Shown here: piece by piece, positions 60,009-64,000 of the stretch
How positions within the stretch are numbered: position 1 is the stretch's first letter
How the letters are laid out: each line of letters opens with the position of its first letter
Source of the DNA: Epiperipatus broadwayi
Lineage: Eukaryota > Onychophora > Udeonychophora > Euonychophora > Peripatidae
Reading direction: 5' to 3'
Assembly: GCA_028023455.1 (NCBI GenBank)
Contig: JAQFVV010006336.1
Location: forward strand, 1,690,224 to 1,754,223
DNA length: 64,000 bases
Made by a program: the position numbers and the translations under genes
The notes under the pieces: model-generated
The model's input: the letters and a program-made list of their open reading frames with translations, nothing else
Database searches by the model: none
Told to the model about the DNA's origin: nothing

Positions 60009-61115
60009 TAAGTATTATTAAGTACATTGACAATTTGGTCGGCAAATTCTATTTATAGATGTGTTTATGTTTCACAGATTTTTTTTATAGTAGATCTTGT
60101 TTTTGCCTCTCTTTCCTTATTCTAGATTATGAATGACCATATTCTTTTATAGAAGTGGCTGTTTATTATTTTATGGAATAAATTAAAATAAAAAATGGAG
60201 AGACTTTTTGATAAATAACGAAATATTTATTACTCTCTATATAACTTAACTATCGCAATATTTTTTCTACCTCATCTGAAAAAAAAAAAAAGAAATACTT
60301 TTTAATTATATATTTTTTAAATTTACAAATATTTAGCTTTTTTAAAAAAAAATCCAGTATTCCACATCATTCAACTCATTAGTTAAAATGTGTATTTATA
60401 CAATGTACCATTATTTTGAAAAAATTATCTTGTTTATAATTGATGAATACCTTTTGTTGAACAATTCTCATAATTATAAACACAATATGTTTCGAAATAT
60501 TTGCTTATTTAAAGTAAACTATTTACTTCCTACAATCTTTGAACTTATCACCTCAAGGTCAGAATATTATTGAGTGTTGCATATGAAAATAAACATGAAT
60601 AGTTAAAAACTATGGCAAATATTTATTGCAAACATCATTATTTCCATCTATTTAAAGTTTTGTTATATGAGACTTTGTTTAATATTTTTTAATAATACTA
60701 TTTTAATTATTGCTTACATTATTTAAAAAAAGATGTATCAGACATAGATATTATATATCAAACAAACCAATTTATAATATAGTATAAATCATTTTTTAAT
60801 TTAAAATCTACACAAGACTTCTATAATTTAAAATAATTATTGAATATTTAATATGTCTAATGATGTAAATTATAAATGTTTGCTGCTATAATCTTTTAAT
60901 TAACATTATATCTGAGCTAATAATTTCAAAATTAATATTTACTTTAATTATCATAATTTTCTTTATGCAAAATTCATTATTTTTCACTGCTCTTTACAAC
61001 TTTATATAAAAAATTTGTACACATATTATTAATAATATTTGTCTGAATATTCTTTCATTATCTTGACTTGTACTTCTTTGAAAATAATATCTATTGAGTC
61101 ATGTGTTTATCTTAC
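60009..61115. other. Non-coding AT-rich DNA
   Basis: No recognisable feature; the short frame at 60388-60573 has no motif. Confidence 0.5.
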
Positions 61116-61117
61116 TA

Positions 61118-61325
61118 TGACGTCATGATGGTCAACATTGTTTATACACACTGAATTTATAATTGAGCATGTATTGGCCTGTCCTCTGGACAGGCAAAAC
61201 CATCGGAGACCCTCCTGCCCATTCCAGAAATATGAACTGACTTTTCTCATTTTCAGTCAAAAAATAAGACACATTGTAAACATAAAATTCAGTGTGTAGA
61301 AGCAATGTTGACTGCAATGACATCA
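61118..61325. mobile_element. 208-bp MITE-like element with TA flanks
   Basis: The left terminal repeat starts TGACGTCATGATGGTCAACA (61118-61137), followed by TTG and CACACTGAATTTATA. The right terminal repeat (about 61273-61325) is its imperfect reverse complement, ending TGACTGCAATGACATCA. Both ends abut TA (61116-61117 and 61326-61327), consistent with Tc1/mariner-type TA duplication. The centre has a separate perfect hairpin GCCTGTCC-TCT-GGACAGGC (61177-61195). No transposase frame is present, so it would be mobilised in trans if at all. Confidence 0.82.
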
Positions 61326-61327
61326 TA

Positions 61328-62690
61328 GCAAGGTAAATACATGATTACCATCTATGGTGTAATTATGGTATGCTGTATTTTTTGATGCAGAAATACAGAC
61401 TTTCAAATCAGATAAAAATCAATTAGATACATTTGAAATGTGAATTAAAGAATTCATGAAATTGTAAACAAAAAAGTTAAATTTTTAAAAAAGAAAACAT
61501 TTGGAGTATAATATCTAAACTAAACTACACATAATTTCAAGTTTATTTCAATTTGCATATAAGCACAAAAATTTTACAAAAAATTTTATTCAAAAAATAA
61601 ATACATACAACATGTATACTAATAAATGTTTGTTTAATACATTAAAATAGAAATGTTAAATATATCAATATGATATACTGAACATGCTTTTGACTAACTG
61701 GTAGTCATACTTATAACAGATTATCCAAGAGAATTGTGAGATTTATAGAAGAATCACAAAAGTGGTTATGTGTATTAGTTGTATGAGATAAAATGGGTGG
61801 CTGAAGGGAACTTGAAAGTCTGTGTTCAAATCCCTTATATTACATCTAGACTTCAAGTATATAAAATATACTTTATTTAAAATATAAAATTTGATTATAA
61901 GATGTGAATGAATTTATTTAAATGAGCAACTTTTTGATAGGGCAAAATGAAGAAAAATACAAAAGAATATTTACTTTCAAAAATTTATAAATAAAGACAA
62001 CTAGAAAAGTCAAAACAAATCTCTCTTGGGTCACATACACAGGGATAGTTGAAGTATGATATATAGAATAGTGTAACTGAAAAAATGTCAGGTATTGTAC
62101 TCAGGCTACTGATAAGTTTCATAAGTGATGTATAATGAAGTGACTTTGAGATATGAGAGTTGTAAAAAACAAATAAACAGTGGCTTAACAAAGACATTGT
62201 ACTGCTTCCAAAACAATCTTTTCTGTTTTCCTCTTTTCCTTACTGTTTTCAGTCAATTTCAGTCACTATAAAACCTCATTATCATAAGTCTTTCATGATA
62301 TCAATCATCTTATATTAAATGTGATAATGGGAATTGTGCATTTGTGTAATTACATTTTCATCTTTTAACTTCAATTACAACACTACTGAATTCATTCTTT
62401 TATTTTTTTTAGCTCAAGTCTTCAAGAAGTAAAAAAAAAAAAGCAATAATAGAGACAGGTTTAAGTTTTCACTTGAAATCTTTTCTTAATTTAACATTTT
62501 TTAAAAGTCAAACAGTAAATAAAGAAAGACAGTTGAAAGGTCTTAGAAGTTTCTTATTGATTATTTTTAATATTCGATTATGAATCAGATTTAATTTTTA
62601 TGTCCATACATAATTTTAATTTTTTTTATTAGTGATTCTAACTTAATCACATTTCAAAGGTTATAATTTCTATTAAACTGGCAACATTTA
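61328..62690. other. Non-coding DNA with a B-box-like word
   Basis: GTGTTCAAATCCCTTA (about 61822-61837), within GGCTGAAGGGAAC...ATTACATCT, resembles the B-box end of the inverted-repeat element at 60.0 kb (GAGTTCGAATCCCGCATACATTACAT, shown split there). It may be a SINE fragment of that family. Otherwise no feature is seen. Confidence 0.4.
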
Positions 62691-63690
62691 CTGATGATAC
62701 TTATAATGCTGCTGGCACAAAATGATCTGTGGATCAATAAAAACTAATTTTTCTACTGATATTTATGTCATCATGTGGATAAGATTTACGATTAAAACCA
62801 ATGTTCATGGTAACTCATAGCTATAAAGTGATTAAAGAATTGAATCACCAAGGTAAAGATCCAGGATATTGTCATATTTTAAAGAACATTTATAAAAATG
62901 TAAAATGGGATGCTAAAGGAATGAAAGTAAATGGAGATTATTTAAGTGATTTAGATTTTGCAGATGGTGTAGTTGCTTTTGCAAATAATGCATCAGAGCT
63001 GCAGGAAATGTTGCAAGAGTTATCAGATGAAAGTAGGAAAGTAGGATTAAAAATAAATGTTAAAAAGACTAAATTAATGTTCAATGGATTTTCTTAAAAT
63101 ATGAAAGTAAAGATTGATTATGATGAGTTAGAAGAAGTTAACAGCTACAGATACCTTGGTCAGATTATTAATACAGATGAAAACATAATGGATGAAATTA
63201 GTCATAAGTTGGATGGAATGCTTTTGGTAGAAATAACTTGTTACTAAAAGGAAATATGCCTAAGTGTTTGAAAAGAAAGGTTTTTGACAAATGTAATTTA
63301 GCAGTTTTTACTTATGGATCTAAGACTTGGACACTTAATAGAAGAGCAATGCGGAGACTTCAGACCACACAAAGAAGTATGGAGAAATGCATATTAGAAA
63401 TAACAAAAATAAATCAAAAACACAATATATGGGTAAGAGAACAAACAGGTGTTACTAACATCATTAAAAAAAATTAAAAAACTGAAGTGGAGTTGGGTTG
63501 GACATATTGCTAGAAGAGATGATAATAGATGGACAATGGAAAAACTGGATTCCAAGAGATTGTAAAAGACCCAAAAAGAGTGAGATGGATGGATGAAACA
63601 AGAAAGTGTGCAAGGGTGATGTGGAGAAGAGTTGAACTTGGAGAGATCTTCATCCTGCAGTGGATTGATAATGGTTGATGATGATGAATA
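62690..63690 (+). pseudogene. RTE-like LINE relic with internal deletion
   Basis: ELNHQGKDPGYCHILKNIYK (62837-62896) is the segment after RT motif A. It runs without a break into KWDAKGMKVNGDYLSDLDFA (about 62905-62964), motif C reading FADG instead of FADD, then LQEMLQELSDESRKVGLKIN and VKKTK (motif D, to 63075). The intervening motif B region (RLH.DT...GVRQGDTISP) is absent, an apparent in-frame deletion of about 45 codons. A frameshift near 63230 leads to FTYGSKTWTLNRRAM (about 63307-63351), NIWVREQTGVTNIIKK (about 63425-63472), LKWSWVGHIARRDDNRW (about 63484-63534) and a 3' tail with TGGTTGATGATGATGA (about 63672-63687). It is the least decayed member of its lineage here. Confidence 0.82.
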
Positions 63691-64000
63691 GATTAATTAA
63701 AAATAACTATAAATAAAAGGATTAAACAGACTAATTAAAATCAAATTAAGAGGATTAAAAGTTTTAACCAAAAAACAATAATTATAATAATTGTGAGTTG
63801 TTTTGACACTTTGCAAGTGAGGTAAAGATAAATAAATGGTCTCTCAGATCATGTACATTCTAAAGAATTATTTATCTGAATATAAAACGTTTAGCAGGAT
63901 AAATAGGTTAGAAACTTGCAGAGATTTTGTGTCAAAAAATAAATCTAGGGTTTTGTGCAGATTATCCAGACATGTGTAGAAATACTAGTATGTTCTTAAA
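63691..64000. other. Non-coding AT-rich DNA at window edge
   Basis: No recognisable feature. Confidence 0.5.

Noticed and set aside
61132-61326. 64-codon minus-strand frame
   Set aside because: It lies almost wholly inside a MITE-like foldback; a shadow frame.

Overview
The window looks like one stretch of a very AT-rich metazoan genome, probably an aquatic or soft-bodied invertebrate. Roughly three quarters of the bases are A or T. It is full of TA, TTA, GA and homopolymer runs, and nearly every coding trace belongs to a retroelement. Penelope-like elements (PLEs) with GIY-YIG endonucleases, RTE-like LINEs, other LINE lineages and tRNA-like SINE remnants fit an animal nuclear genome. The phylum cannot be fixed from this sequence. 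I see no convincing host gene, rRNA, true tRNA gene, CRISPR array, bacterial operon, promoter or terminator.

Layout. 1-5.9 kb: two Penelope-like retroelements side by side, each in a head-to-head inverted arrangement. The first (170-2629) is young. Its 853-bp arms flank a 754-bp centre and encode an open 494-aa RT/GIY-YIG protein plus an inverted second copy of the endonuclease half. The second (about 2690-5407) has the same architecture but is badly decayed. A perfect TA-cored palindrome lies between them. 5.4-9.1 kb: scrambled inverted repeats, a tRNA-like SINE trace and featureless DNA. 9.2-10.9 kb: RTE-like LINE relic (+). 11.6-12.1 kb: two copies of a hairpin-forming unit. 13-19.7 kb: non-coding DNA with a 43-bp LINE tail, a TA palindrome, a TTG/TTA microsatellite and a 257-bp foldback element. 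19.8-22.3 kb: long decayed RTE-like LINE (-). 22.3-32 kb: mostly empty, with a third TA palindrome. 32-33.5 kb: a 169-bp foldback next to a different LINE (-). 36.3-38.9 kb: remains of two further LINE lineages (-) and a tRNA-derived SINE. 39-53.9 kb: about 15 kb with no recognisable gene and one three-unit inverted repeat. 54.9-57.35 kb: a nearly full-length LINE relic (+), directly abutted by an L1/Tx1-like LINE relic (57.36-58.7 kb or beyond). 59.1-60 kb: a 433-bp inverted-repeat element plus an inverted partial copy. 61.1-61.3 kb: a 208-bp MITE-like foldback. 62.7-63.7 kb: RTE-like LINE relic (+) with an internal deletion.

The genes do not form a pathway; this is a graveyard of selfish elements. 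The most notable theme is inversion. Both PLEs are head-to-head, three (TA)n loci share the order TA-X-TA-X', and at least five small elements are foldbacks. All family assignments come from reading motifs by eye. Element boundaries are approximate unless an inverted repeat defines them.
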